Source: Mucilaginibacter kameinonensis (GTDB lineage: Bacteria > Bacteroidota > Bacteroidia > Sphingobacteriales > Sphingobacteriaceae). From it: a DNA stretch of 64,000 nt. The notes beneath the pieces were generated by a model, which saw only the letters and a program-made list of their open reading frames with translations, did no database searches and had not been told where the DNA came from. The stretch's first letter is position 1. Every line of letters begins with the position of its first letter. The position numbers and the translations under genes were made by a program. The DNA lies in the NCBI RefSeq assembly GCF_003675385.1, contig NZ_RCWZ01000003.1, positions 310,001 through 374,000 on the forward strand. The letters are read 5' to 3'. Below are positions 49,861-57,969 of this stretch, one piece after another.

Positions 49861-51530
49861 AAACTGTCAATAATAGCCTTAGAGGCCGCTTCACAAAAGT
49901 CCAGGCCAGAATAATCAGGGTTAAAGCCTCCGATGAAAGGAACGGCCATGATATAAATTCGTTCGTTCAATGCATTGAACTCATCAACTGCCTGAAAGCT
50001 GTCATTGATGCTTACACCTGGCACCGTCACGTAATAATGCCCCTGATCATAGCTAACTGCCTTTTGCTGACCAACAGTTGTTAGTTCCCTGCCTCTTTCC
50101 GGATTTCTGAACCTTAAACGCGCCGGGCTGAGGGTGCGGTTTTTCAATAGGCTTGGATAAGGCAATTCTTCGTATTTCAAATGAGGTTGACCGATGCAAT
50201 CTACAAAGGTTTGATAATGGATGCCGTCGATTACTACGCCCCCATCCTCGCCCGGTTCGAAAGATCCATCTTCTCCTACGGCGTGAAGATCCAGTTTCCC
50301 AGCCTGGTGCATCGCCAGTAAAGTTTCAGCCGAGCTCTGTGGTACAAATGCGATCACAACAGAAATCAGGGGCATTAACTTTTTCTGCAACCGTAGCCAA
50401 TCTTCTGCTGAAAAATATTTAGCGGGGTAATTCATGGCAAAGCTCAGGATGGCAAGCATTTCTTTCCAGTAAACGGACTCTCGTTTCCTGATAGACTGTT
50501 CTGCCTCGGCGTACTCCTGTTTCAACAATTCAAAAGGGTCAGCCTGCTCACGCTGTTCCATGATCCAGTCCACGAAGGTTTCCATATCCATATCTTTGAT
50601 CTGCTGATAAAATTCAGGGTCCTGCTTTAAGATTCCAGCTTTAAAATTTTTTTCAAAAACATAGTCTAAAGGCAAAAAGCCTTCATTTTGGTCCCGTATC
50701 GTTTTTACCTCATCCACGGGCAACACCGTTTCTTTTCCCAAGTGTGAGTCTTCCAAATGAAACCTTACTGCGGGCAACAAACCGTTGCGGGAATACATGT
50801 CGATTTTGAAATTGGGGGTATCTGCCCTGAAGCATAACTTCCCGTCTATTTTCTCAAAGGTACCGTTATGTCTGCCTAAAGTCCGGATCGCGTCGATGGC
50901 TGTAAGTGAAGAACCACGTATAGCGACAGCGTGATCTGCTTTTATACTGATCTTGGCGGGTGGATAAGGTGAATCGAACCACCCCCTGACATTTCCTTCA
51001 TTCCTGACCGGCCAAAGATGGCCCGTACATATGATGACCCGGTCAAAATCAAACTTGCGTTTGTCCTCCAGCAAAACCTTTACGTTTTTTTTTATTGGTT
51101 CATCAATGACATCAACTACTTTGCTTTTATAGTAAACCGTGGTTTCGATCCCGTTTTCCCTAGCCTGTTTGAGGAGGAGGTTAAACTGTTCATTCAGGTA
51201 CTGTCCAAAAAGCAAACGCGGTAAAACTTTATAATCATTGAAGTTATCCGGGTCTATATGGTATTTGTCCAACGTATCCTTAGGGACTTTTTTGATCCAG
51301 TCAGCCAGGTCACTCATCAATTCCGGTATCTCGTTGCCGGAAACATTCGTTACATGTTCATCCGCAGCCCCGTTCTGACCATAAGGCATACCATAGCCGA
51401 GCCGGTCATCTTTTTCGAAAATGGTGATGGATAGTTCCGGTATTGCACGGGCTACAAAACGCTTGACGATGAACAGTGCGGAAGGCCCCCCGCCGAGAAT
51501 AGCTACTTGTTGAAAACTGCTTTTGTACAT
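49857..51530 (-). CDS. FAD/NAD(P)-binding oxidoreductase (YdhS/HcaD-like, large form)
   Basis: A 557-residue flavoprotein with an N-terminal dinucleotide motif VAILGGGPSALFIVKRFVA (about 8-26), YGMPYGQ, and a second nucleotide-binding region KFDFDRVIICTGHLWPVRN with HAVAIRGSSLTAIDAIRTLG. It belongs to the FAD-NAD(P)-binding family whose members are often near stress genes; substrates are unknown. The ATG at 51530 is chosen since the residues added by an in-frame start at 51593 do not match a flavoprotein N-terminus. It is the only intact gene between the iron permease-like gene and the DUF1543 remnant. Confidence 0.8.
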   Translation of the reverse strand: MYKSSFQQVAILGGGPSALFIVKRFVARAIPELSITIFEKDDRLGYGMPYGQNGAADEHVTNVSGNEIPELMSDLADWIKKVPKDTLDKYHIDPDNFNDYKVLPRLLFGQYLNEQFNLLLKQARENGIETTVYYKSKVVDVIDEPIKKNVKVLLEDKRKFDFDRVIICTGHLWPVRNEGNVRGWFDSPYPPAKISIKADHAVAIRGSSLTAIDAIRTLGRHNGTFEKIDGKLCFRADTPNFKIDMYSRNGLLPAVRFHLEDSHLGKETVLPVDEVKTIRDQNEGFLPLDYVFEKNFKAGILKQDPEFYQQIKDMDMETFVDWIMEQREQADPFELLKQEYAEAEQSIRKRESVYWKEMLAILSFAMNYPAKYFSAEDWLRLQKKLMPLISVVIAFVPQSSAETLLAMHQAGKLDLHAVGEDGSFEPGEDGGVVIDGIHYQTFVDCIGQPHLKYEELPYPSLLKNRTLSPARLRFRNPERGRELTTVGQQKAVSYDQGHYYVTVPGVSINDSFQAVDEFNALNERIYIMAVPFIGGFNPDYSGLDFCEAASKAIIDSL

Positions 51531-51612
51531 TGGAAAAAAGACATTCAAGTTGTGATAAAGTGGACCTTTGATAAACAAACAGGTATGAACCATTCGTTTG
51601 CTTCAGCCGTTT

Positions 51613-52089
51613 TTAGTTTTTTCGTTTGATGTAGGACTGCCTTTTTTTAAGGCTTACAGACTTGTTACGATTATTTTCTTCGGCCGCATCAATTGAATGC
51701 GTACAGGTCAGGTCGTCCTCCTTTTCCGCCAGCTGAGAAATCTGCACATAAAACTTATGTAGCTGATCGAGTTCTCTTTCGGTCAGATTTTCTATGTCAA
51801 CCATCCGGTTGCTGGTGCCTTCATGGGAAGCAATTAGTTCATTTAGTTTCAAATGGATCGCTTTGGAATCTTTGTTTTGTGATTTTTGGATCAGAAAAAC
51901 CATCAGGAAAGTGATGATTGTTGTTCCTGTATTGATGATCAGCTGCCAAGTTTGAGAATACTTAGCGACCGGACCACTGGCTGCCCAGACGACCACTACT
52001 GATACGGCCAGGATAAATGCCGCAGAACTACCAGTAGCTTTAGTGGCCCATTCTGAAAAGCGTTCGAAAAAGTTTTTCTTTCGTTTCAT
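51613..52089 (-). CDS. Low-affinity iron permease family membrane protein
   Basis: A 158-residue protein with two membrane helices near the N-terminus (about 20-40, SSAAFILAVSVVVVWAASGP, and 48-70, TWQLIINTGTTIITFLMVFL) followed by a cytoplasmic helical tail (QKSQNKDSKAIHLKLNELIA). This matches the bacterial low-affinity iron permease family (fungal Fet4-related). Transport has not been shown for the bacterial members. The ATG at 52089 is preferred over an in-frame TTG at 52101. It stands 39 bases downstream of the ankyrin gene stop. Confidence 0.85.
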   Translation of the reverse strand: MKRKKNFFERFSEWATKATGSSAAFILAVSVVVVWAASGPVAKYSQTWQLIINTGTTIITFLMVFLIQKSQNKDSKAIHLKLNELIASHEGTSNRMVDIENLTERELDQLHKFYVQISQLAEKEDDLTCTHSIDAAEENNRNKSVSLKKRQSYIKRKN

Positions 52090-52102
52090 AATTTGTATCA
52101 AG

Positions 52103-52130
52103 AAGCCCCGCAGATGGCTCCGCGGGGCTT
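52103..52130. repeat. GC-rich hairpin between ankyrin and iron permease genes
   Basis: AAGCCCCGC and GCGGGGCTT form a perfect 9-base stem with a 10-base loop, followed by TTTT on the plus strand only. Genes on both sides are on the minus strand, where the T-run is lacking, so it may attenuate or stabilise the transcript rather than fully stop it. Confidence 0.6.
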
Positions 52131-52138
52131 TTAAGGCC

Positions 52139-52615
52139 TCATTGACTTTCTAAAATTTCGATTCCACTTTCATTTCCCTGCTGTGCGGCCAGATCAAATG
52201 CGCTGAGCCCTCTGTTATCCCTTAAACTCCGGTCAGCGCCCTTTGCTATTAATAACCGTAGCATTTCGTTGCGTCCGAACATGGCGGCGAACATCAGGGC
52301 TGTACCACCATTTCCATGCTGAATATCAAGGTCCGCACCATATTGGATCAGTAATTCGGCAATGACCGGAAATCCTTTAAAACAAACACCCATGAGGGCA
52401 GTGTTACCACCGGCATCTCCGGAATTAACGTCCGCACCAGAATCGAGTAGCAGCTTTGCAGCATCCCACTGGTTATTGTAACAGGCGATGATCAGCGGCG
52501 TATAACCTTTCTCATCACGAATGTCCACAGCGACACCCTCTTGAAGCAGGCGATTCAGGGTATCCAGGTCACCGCTCCGGGACGCCTGAAAAAACAATAT
52601 ACTATTAACTTCCAT
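52139..52615 (-). CDS. Ankyrin-repeat protein next to catalase
   Basis: A 158-residue protein made of four to five ankyrin repeats (for example DEKGYTPLIIACYNNQWDAA and GGNTALMGVCFKGFPVIAEL). No signal peptide is seen. It begins 1 base after the catalase stop. Small ankyrin proteins directly linked to katE or katB are known in several bacteria (AnkB of Pseudomonas aeruginosa supports catalase activity), so a role in assembling or protecting this catalase is likely. Confidence 0.88.
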   Translation of the reverse strand: MEVNSILFFQASRSGDLDTLNRLLQEGVAVDIRDEKGYTPLIIACYNNQWDAAKLLLDSGADVNSGDAGGNTALMGVCFKGFPVIAELLIQYGADLDIQHGNGGTALMFAAMFGRNEMLRLLIAKGADRSLRDNRGLSAFDLAAQQGNESGIEILESQ

Positions 52616-52616
52616 C

Positions 52617-54773
52617 TCAGGCAGGTATTAATCTTGATTTTTCAAGTTCCCAGACCCTATGCCCCTGGATGGCAGTGACGAAGTTCTTTATTAAATCGGG
52701 ACCTTTAACGACACCCGGATCATCTTTTGCTTTTTCTGCAAAATTGGTAGCCGCCAATATCGTCTCTGTTCCGTCTTCAAACGCAATGGGCTTGCAGTGC
52801 TTGAATGCTTCGTTCATGAAATGCAAGGCATGGGCTTCAGTGTCCAAGCCCTTACCTCCCGCTACGTAAACTGCATCAAACAATACTGATGCAGTGCCAA
52901 GAAAACTCTGGTCGACTTCAATGCCATCGTTGACGATACCCAACTTCGGAGCGATAATTTCAGCAACCGCCCCTTCAGCTTCTAATGCCGCTTTGACAGC
53001 GCTAAGCGTTTTCGCGTTTACACCTTCTGATGCCAGGATCGCGATCTTCCGGCTTTTGATCGTATCTTTGACGGTAGCCGCCATACTCAAGGCGGGTGAG
53101 CTTGTTACCGAACTTTTGCCTTTCACAGAAGCATAATCCGCCGGGTCGCCATCTGCCGGCATATTTTGATTGAGTACAGGAACTTCAGGCACCTGTAGGC
53201 CAAGACCGTCAGCCACGATTTTGGCTAGTCCCGCATCGATCTGCAGGAGCATACCCAGTATCCGTTCGCGGATCGCGACCGTTTTTACTTTACCAAGTTC
53301 AAAGGTCAATGCGTCGATAATGTGGTTCTTTTCCGGTTGCGACTGGCTGTTAAAAAATAGTGTGGCCTGGCTAAAATGATCAAAGAAACTTTTATTCCTT
53401 GCTCGGATCTTTCGGGCCTCGATCCGCTCCTGGTAACTCACAAACCCGCCATCAGTTTCCTTTACCTGTTGCGGGTCATTATTGCCTAATGAATTTGGTC
53501 CATAGCTCGTTTTTCCCTTATTTATTGTTTGGCGCATGTGCCCGTCGCGCTGGTTGTTATGGACAGCGTTGAGCGGGCGATTGATCGGGATTTCCTGGAA
53601 GTTAGGTCCTCCGAGGCGGCTCAACTGAGTATCGGTGTAAGAGAATAGCCGGCCCTGCAATAAAGGGTCATTACTAAAATCGATCCCAGGCACGATATGT
53701 CCCAGGTGAAAAGCTACCTGTTCAGTTTCCGCAAAAAAGTTGTCCGGGTTCCTGTTCAAGGTCATTTTACCGATACGTTGAACGGGCACCAATTCTTCCG
53801 GAACCAATTTAGTCGGATCAAGGAGATCAAAATCGAATTTGAATTCATCTTCTTCCGGAATGATCTGCACACCCAGTTCCCATTCGGGGAATGCACCACT
53901 TTCTATGGCGTCCCAAAGGTCACGGCGATGAAAATCCGGGTCTTTACCGGAAATGTTCTGCGCCTCATCCCATGCGACGGCATGAACACCTAATAAGGGT
54001 TTCCAGTGAAATTTCACAAAACAGGCCTTTCCTGCTTCGTCGATGAACCGGAAGGTGTGTACCCCGAACCCTTCCATCATCCGGAGGCTTCTCGGTATGG
54101 CACGATCGCTCATTGCCCACATGATCATATGCGCCGATTCCGGTGTAAGTGAAATAAAATCCCAGAAAGTGTCGTGAGCAGAAGCGGCTTGCGGTATCTC
54201 ATTATCAGGTTCCGGCTTTACGGCATGAATGAGATCAGGAAATTTCATGGCATCCTGTATAAAAAATACGGGCATGTTGTTACCTACCAGATCGAAGTTC
54301 CCTTCCTCGGTATAAAATCGCACTGCGAAACCCCGGACGTCCCTGGCCAGGTCAGTAGAGCCTTTCGAGCCCGCCACTGTTGAAAACCGCACGAATACCG
54401 GAGTTTCTCTTTCGGTTTCCAATAAAAATTTGGCTTTAGTAACGTTCGATACATTTCCATAGGCTTTAAAAATGCCATGCGCCCCTGATCCCCGTGCATG
54501 GACTACGCGCTCCGGAATACGCTCATGATCAAAATGGGTGATCTTTTCCCGCAATATAAAATCTTCCAGCAGGGTTGGCCCGCGATCTCCTGCCTTTAAG
54601 GAGTTCTGATCGTCATTAATGGCAAGGCCCGTATTGGTAGTCATTTGCGCTCCTGTAGCATCGGCCGTCTGAGGCCTTAAGCTTTCCGTTTTGGCGTTTT
54701 CCGGCTGCGGTGCAAGCTTTTTATCAATAACATCTTCGGTACCCTTTTTGGGTGGCGTATTTTTCTTTTCCAT
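52617..54773 (-). CDS. katE: Catalase HPII (large-subunit, monofunctional)
   Basis: A 718-residue haem catalase decomposing hydrogen peroxide. The catalytic His is in ERVVHARGSGAHGIFKAYG (about 90-108) and the Asn in DLVGNNMPVFFIQDAMKF. The proximal haem-binding Tyr is in GRLFSYTDTQLSRLGGPNFQ. The extra C-terminal flavodoxin/GATase-like domain (about 565-718; KIAILASEGVNAKTLSAVKA) marks the large-subunit HPII type. An N-terminal polar extension (about 75 residues) is normal for this class. The ankyrin gene follows directly. Confidence 0.95.
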   Translation of the reverse strand: MEKKNTPPKKGTEDVIDKKLAPQPENAKTESLRPQTADATGAQMTTNTGLAINDDQNSLKAGDRGPTLLEDFILREKITHFDHERIPERVVHARGSGAHGIFKAYGNVSNVTKAKFLLETERETPVFVRFSTVAGSKGSTDLARDVRGFAVRFYTEEGNFDLVGNNMPVFFIQDAMKFPDLIHAVKPEPDNEIPQAASAHDTFWDFISLTPESAHMIMWAMSDRAIPRSLRMMEGFGVHTFRFIDEAGKACFVKFHWKPLLGVHAVAWDEAQNISGKDPDFHRRDLWDAIESGAFPEWELGVQIIPEEDEFKFDFDLLDPTKLVPEELVPVQRIGKMTLNRNPDNFFAETEQVAFHLGHIVPGIDFSNDPLLQGRLFSYTDTQLSRLGGPNFQEIPINRPLNAVHNNQRDGHMRQTINKGKTSYGPNSLGNNDPQQVKETDGGFVSYQERIEARKIRARNKSFFDHFSQATLFFNSQSQPEKNHIIDALTFELGKVKTVAIRERILGMLLQIDAGLAKIVADGLGLQVPEVPVLNQNMPADGDPADYASVKGKSSVTSSPALSMAATVKDTIKSRKIAILASEGVNAKTLSAVKAALEAEGAVAEIIAPKLGIVNDGIEVDQSFLGTASVLFDAVYVAGGKGLDTEAHALHFMNEAFKHCKPIAFEDGTETILAATNFAEKAKDDPGVVKGPDLIKNFVTAIQGHRVWELEKSRLIPA

Positions 54774-54856
54774 TATTTTCGGTTAAATGATATCCCGAGA
54801 AATGAATCGGGGTATTCTGATCAATGTATTTTAATATTCAACTTCGGCTTGACTGT

Positions 54857-55356
54857 TTACCAGCCCTCGGCACAAAAAGTCAGCGCTTCGTCAGTCGCGT
54901 TTTATTGTACAACGTTTTTTGGAGCAATGCAGCTACATGATCGCGGCCCATGTCAGTTGCCAACCGGCGAAACTTGCCGTAAGTAACAACCTCAGGATGC
55001 TCAACCTTTTGCGCCTCCGGTATCAATCCGAAGCCGCCGATCATCGTACCTTTTTCCGTTTCTCGGACGATTCCGTTAGCTTCTTCCAGAATACTTGTCA
55101 TCGCATCGTAATTCTCATCGGCCGGCTTTTCATAGGGCAGTCCGAAAACTTCATTCAAAATGGTAATATGGCCATCGTTTTCTGCCATGTGTTTTTCAAA
55201 TGCCTGAGCCGCTTCCGGTCCGGTGGTAATCATTTTCATTTTTGATAAGGTCTTCGACAGATGTTTTTCCGTTCAATAGATGTCTTTCAATTCATCTGCG
55301 CAAAATTCCTGGCATTCTGACGTTTCCATTCTATTAGTTTCTGATGCCGTTGTCAT
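54857..55356 (-). pseudogene. Classical DUF892/YciF-type ferritin-like protein, broken
   Basis: Reading from ATG at 55356, the frame gives ECQEFCADELKDIY, then TGA where the family has Trp (IYWAEKHL), then continues in the same frame with TEKHLSKTLSKMK and AFEKHMAENDGHITILNEVF. It runs through ETEKGTMIGGFGLIPEAQKV to LLQKTL. Near 54900 the frame shifts: the stretch TDEALTFCAEGW, in another frame, matches the family end (TDEALTxIAEG). One nonsense change plus one indel have inactivated it. The fragment 55239-54880 is still open and could be mistaken for a short gene. Confidence 0.8.
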
Positions 55357-55452
55357 TCTTTTTACAAGATTATCTGTTCATTGAAGAAACTTCATTATTC
55401 TTAAATTGTTTGAAAATATTTATACTAGAACGAAACTCCAGCTTCTAATTCA

Positions 55453-55953
55453 TTATATAAATTCATATCCGAAAATGTGCTGCCACGGACCTCCCAGGTA
55501 CTCCCATAAATCCAGTCCGGCGGCATAAACGTTGAACGGTTTAAAACGGGCGTTTAGCCCGTTCAGCAAATCTTTGGATGCGGCCAGTGTCACTTTATTT
55601 TGTATAGTAATGTGTGGCTTGAATGGTTGACGGTCTTGTGGAATTAGTGCCTTCTGGAAATATACGCTTACTTGTTTATGCAACTCCTGCAATTCTGTAG
55701 AATCAATTTGGTACGCAACTCCCGCGCCGAGCTGACGTAAGCCAACCACTTTCATTTCAAAAGTGCGGTATTACAAACGCCTGAAATATCCTCCAGTCAC
55801 CAAATCGCTCGGCAACTGGTGGAATAAAGTCAAATGCGCTTTAAGAAAATTACGCTCCTGTGGAAAATGCCTCTTCCGCATTTCATCAAAGAATGCCTGG
55901 CTTTCCTCATCCAACCTAAGCGTCAATATCAGTGTTTTTTTTTCCGTCTGCAT
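55453..55953 (-). pseudogene. 2'-5' RNA ligase family protein with one in-frame stop
   Basis: From ATG at 55953 the frame gives [20 protein letters not shown] and the first HxT motif AHLTLFHQLP. It meets TAA at 55771-55773, and continues in the same frame with YRTFEMKVVGLRQLGAGVAY and the second HxT motif PHITIQNKVTL to a normal end at 55453. Relatives have a residue such as Gln at the stop, so a single C-to-T change is enough. Both catalytic motifs of the phosphodiesterase fold are otherwise intact. Without suppression the two halves could not form an active enzyme unless separately translated. Confidence 0.8.
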
Positions 55954-56087
55954 TTCTCTGAACAGTATTTGACTTCTTCCCAAACTTTGTCCCATTTTTT
56001 CCGCCAATGAAACGGTTTGCCGCATGTAACGCATAGCTTCTGCGGTAAGTTTTCCTTTTTAACCCCTCGCATGCTTCCAATCTTGTT

Positions 56088-56537
56088 TCATAGCGGCGTA
56101 ACCTCATTAGCCTCCGCTGCTTTCCATCTGGCATAAAATACTTGAGCTGCCTCCGCCTTTTCGGGATCACCGATGCCGCGCTCCAGCAAGGCGTAGTCCC
56201 GTTGCCCGTCGTATTTCCTGCCGCCCTTATAATTCGCGTAACGACGAGCACGTGTGTAACCCATCTGCAAATATTTGCGCGCCATATCTGCACCAACAAA
56301 ATCACCGGAGGCTAAATATTTATTAAACAAATTAAATATCCGCTCACTGCTTTCCCCGGCGATCGGTTTTGTTTTAAAACGCCAATAATGCCCGATCTCG
56401 CTTTTGTAAGGTTCGCAGATCAACACGCCCTGTTCACCTTTACCTACCTGATAGCGTTCAGGGTATTTCCTGTAATCAATATCCGGCTTCCAGGGATACT
56501 TATCTGGGTCAAAATTCAGGTAGCTGGGGTGTTGCAT
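56088..56537 (-). CDS. DUF4385 protein with a frameshifted C-terminus
   Basis: A 149-residue protein matching DUF4385: YLNFDPDKYPWKPDIDYRKY, GHYWRFKTKPIAG, GADMARKYLQMGYTRARRYA and KAEAAQVFYARWKAAEANE. The expected last dozen residues are missing from this frame, which ends EVTPL. In the shifted frame the DNA continues [13 protein letters not shown] to TAA at 56059, as in the family. One missing base at about 56095-56102 is the simplest explanation. Because most of the domain is intact, the shortened protein may still fold. DUF4385 has no known function. Confidence 0.75.
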   Translation of the reverse strand: MQHPSYLNFDPDKYPWKPDIDYRKYPERYQVGKGEQGVLICEPYKSEIGHYWRFKTKPIAGESSERIFNLFNKYLASGDFVGADMARKYLQMGYTRARRYANYKGGRKYDGQRDYALLERGIGDPEKAEAAQVFYARWKAAEANEVTPL

Positions 56538-56854
56538 CGATAAAACAACAAGGGAACCCGGCTAATGTTATGCCTGTTTTAAAAACAATCAAAACCAATG
56601 ACAACCATCGAACGATCACCGGTGTCCGTCATCATAAATAGCCAGCCTCGCTATGCCCCACACTTCTCTTGATGTTAAGCCGGTAGCTTTTGTCTTCTCA
56701 TTCTTAATGCTCCTAATTATTTCAAACGAACAGGTCTTCCAATCGTATGATGACATCATTATTTGATATCCTTTGCTCACCTTTACAGAAATATTTATCT
56801 TTATTCACAATCTAAGGTTGTAAATGTATTTTTGCAGCGTATAAAGACGCACTT
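56538..56854. other. Intergenic region between divergent genes
   Basis: About 315 bases between the DUF4385 gene (-) and the XRE-type gene (+). A TATTTTTG at 56827-56834, 21 bases before the latter's ATG, fits the TAnnTTTG -7 consensus and may be its promoter. Nothing else was recognised. Confidence 0.4.
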
Positions 56855-57088
56855 ATGGATGAAAAAGCAAAAGCCAGGACACATCGGGAACTATTCGGAC
56901 GAAAGATTGCGCTTGAGCGGAAATATCGTGCCTTAAGTTTGGAACAATTGTCGGAACGCACAGCTATTGATATTGCCTTACTGACAGGTATTGAGGATAG
57001 CACTATCGATTTTTCCATAGAATATCTGTTTATCTTATTTGAGGTGCTTGAGATTGATGCACGAGATTTTTTCTCTGATTTTGGATAG
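56855..57088 (+). CDS. XRE-family helix-turn-helix protein
   Basis: A 77-residue protein consisting of one Cro/CI-type HTH: FGRKIALERKYRALSLEQLS, ERTAIDIALLTGIEDSTIDF and YLFILFEVLEIDARDFFSDF match helices 1 to 5. It is too short to carry a ligand domain and probably works as a dimer, either as an autorepressor or as part of a small regulatory pair. The AraC remnant follows 18 bases later. No toxin or restriction gene is adjacent. Confidence 0.8.
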   Translation: MDEKAKARTHRELFGRKIALERKYRALSLEQLSERTAIDIALLTGIEDSTIDFSIEYLFILFEVLEIDARDFFSDFG

Positions 57089-57106
57089 CGCCAATTTACG
57101 TGATGA

Positions 57107-57481
57107 GTGCGCTATTATATCAAGTTCTTTGTTGTATTTTGCTTTACGAACAGTAATATTGACAAATTTGAAGCTTTACTAAACGAGTACTTTCGTTGCG
57201 ATAAACCACACATCATCGGCCTTGCTGCAGTTAATTACAGTGCCGATCAACTGCATCTGTCACCCAATTATTTTGGTGATGTGGTCAAAAAGGAAACATG
57301 CAAATCACCCTTTAAATATATCAGCCTCAAGGTAATGGATATTGCCAAGGAACGCGTGCTGGATACCAGCCGTTCTATTAGCGAAGTTGCTCGCGAGCTT
57401 GGTTTTAAATATCTAATCATTTTACCAGGGCATTCAAAAAGCACTGGATATATGCCGGTAGAATATAGGTCTTTGAGTTAG
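57107..57481 (+). pseudogene. AraC-type regulator fragment with two offsetting indels
   Basis: The 124-codon ORF contains the AraC DNA-binding domain (YSADQLHLSPNYFGDVVKKE, VLDTSRSISEVARELGFKY). After FKY the frame reads LIILPGHSKSTGY, where AraC proteins have a pattern like PNHFTRAFKKHTGY. In the neighbouring frame exactly SNHFTRAFKKH is found, so a 1-base loss and a later 2-base loss offset each other and restore the end YMPVEYRSLS. The second HTH recognition region is thus scrambled. The ligand-binding N-terminal half (about 150-200 residues) is absent. Confidence 0.75.
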
Positions 57482-57969
57482 TTTTAATAATTTTCACATT
57501 CCATCCAGAAATTTATTGTGGTTTGAGTATCAGAAAATTTTAGATGTCAAAGTAGCAAAGGAGTAACAAACAGCTTTTGGTTTAGATATTCTTAAAAACG
57601 ACATAGAGCTCGAACCCAAAATGTACTTTATTAGGCTGGAAATATATGTTTATTTAACGGCCGAAATTAAAAGTGGCCGTACTTATACCGTGCGACCATC
57701 TTTTATCTTGAGTTCCCCTAATTGTTCATAATTCGAACCACTTCATTGATCAAATGCGCGTTTTACGCGAATTAGAACACTTTTAACGATCCCCGACTGT
57801 GCGGTTTTCGAACCGCACAGTTTATGATTCGAGTTATGTTCGGGCTAAACATCCGGGAAAATTCGACCCGTTCGCTCGCGTAATGAGCTGCGACACAGCT
57901 GTTAATCACCTTGAGGGTTACCATTTAATGCTTATTAAATAGATATCGAATATATCATTAATAACTTCT
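57482..57969. other. Intergenic region between convergent units
   Basis: About 490 bases after the AraC remnant and before the end of the phosphoketolase gene. No coding trace was recognised. It contains the perfect inverted repeat listed separately and another short GC-rich palindromic stretch (CGCGTTTTACGCG) near 57754. Confidence 0.45.
57796..57821. repeat. Perfect inverted repeat with 11-base arms
   Basis: ACTGTGCGGTT and AACCGCACAGT flank the tetraloop TTCG. The structure is very stable and sits between convergent genes, where a terminator is expected. Only TTTATG follows on the plus strand, so the T-run is weak. UUCG-loop hairpins are unusually stable in RNA, supporting a transcript-end role. 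Confidence 0.65.

Noticed and set aside
54880..55239. Treating the 119-codon ORF as an intact short DUF892 gene
   Set aside because: Family sequence continues in frame upstream across a TGA and in a shifted frame downstream, so the ORF is the middle of a pseudogene.
57796..57821. Inverted repeat as the terminal repeat of an insertion sequence
   Set aside because: No transposase or second copy of the arms was seen nearby, and the arms are only 4 bases apart.
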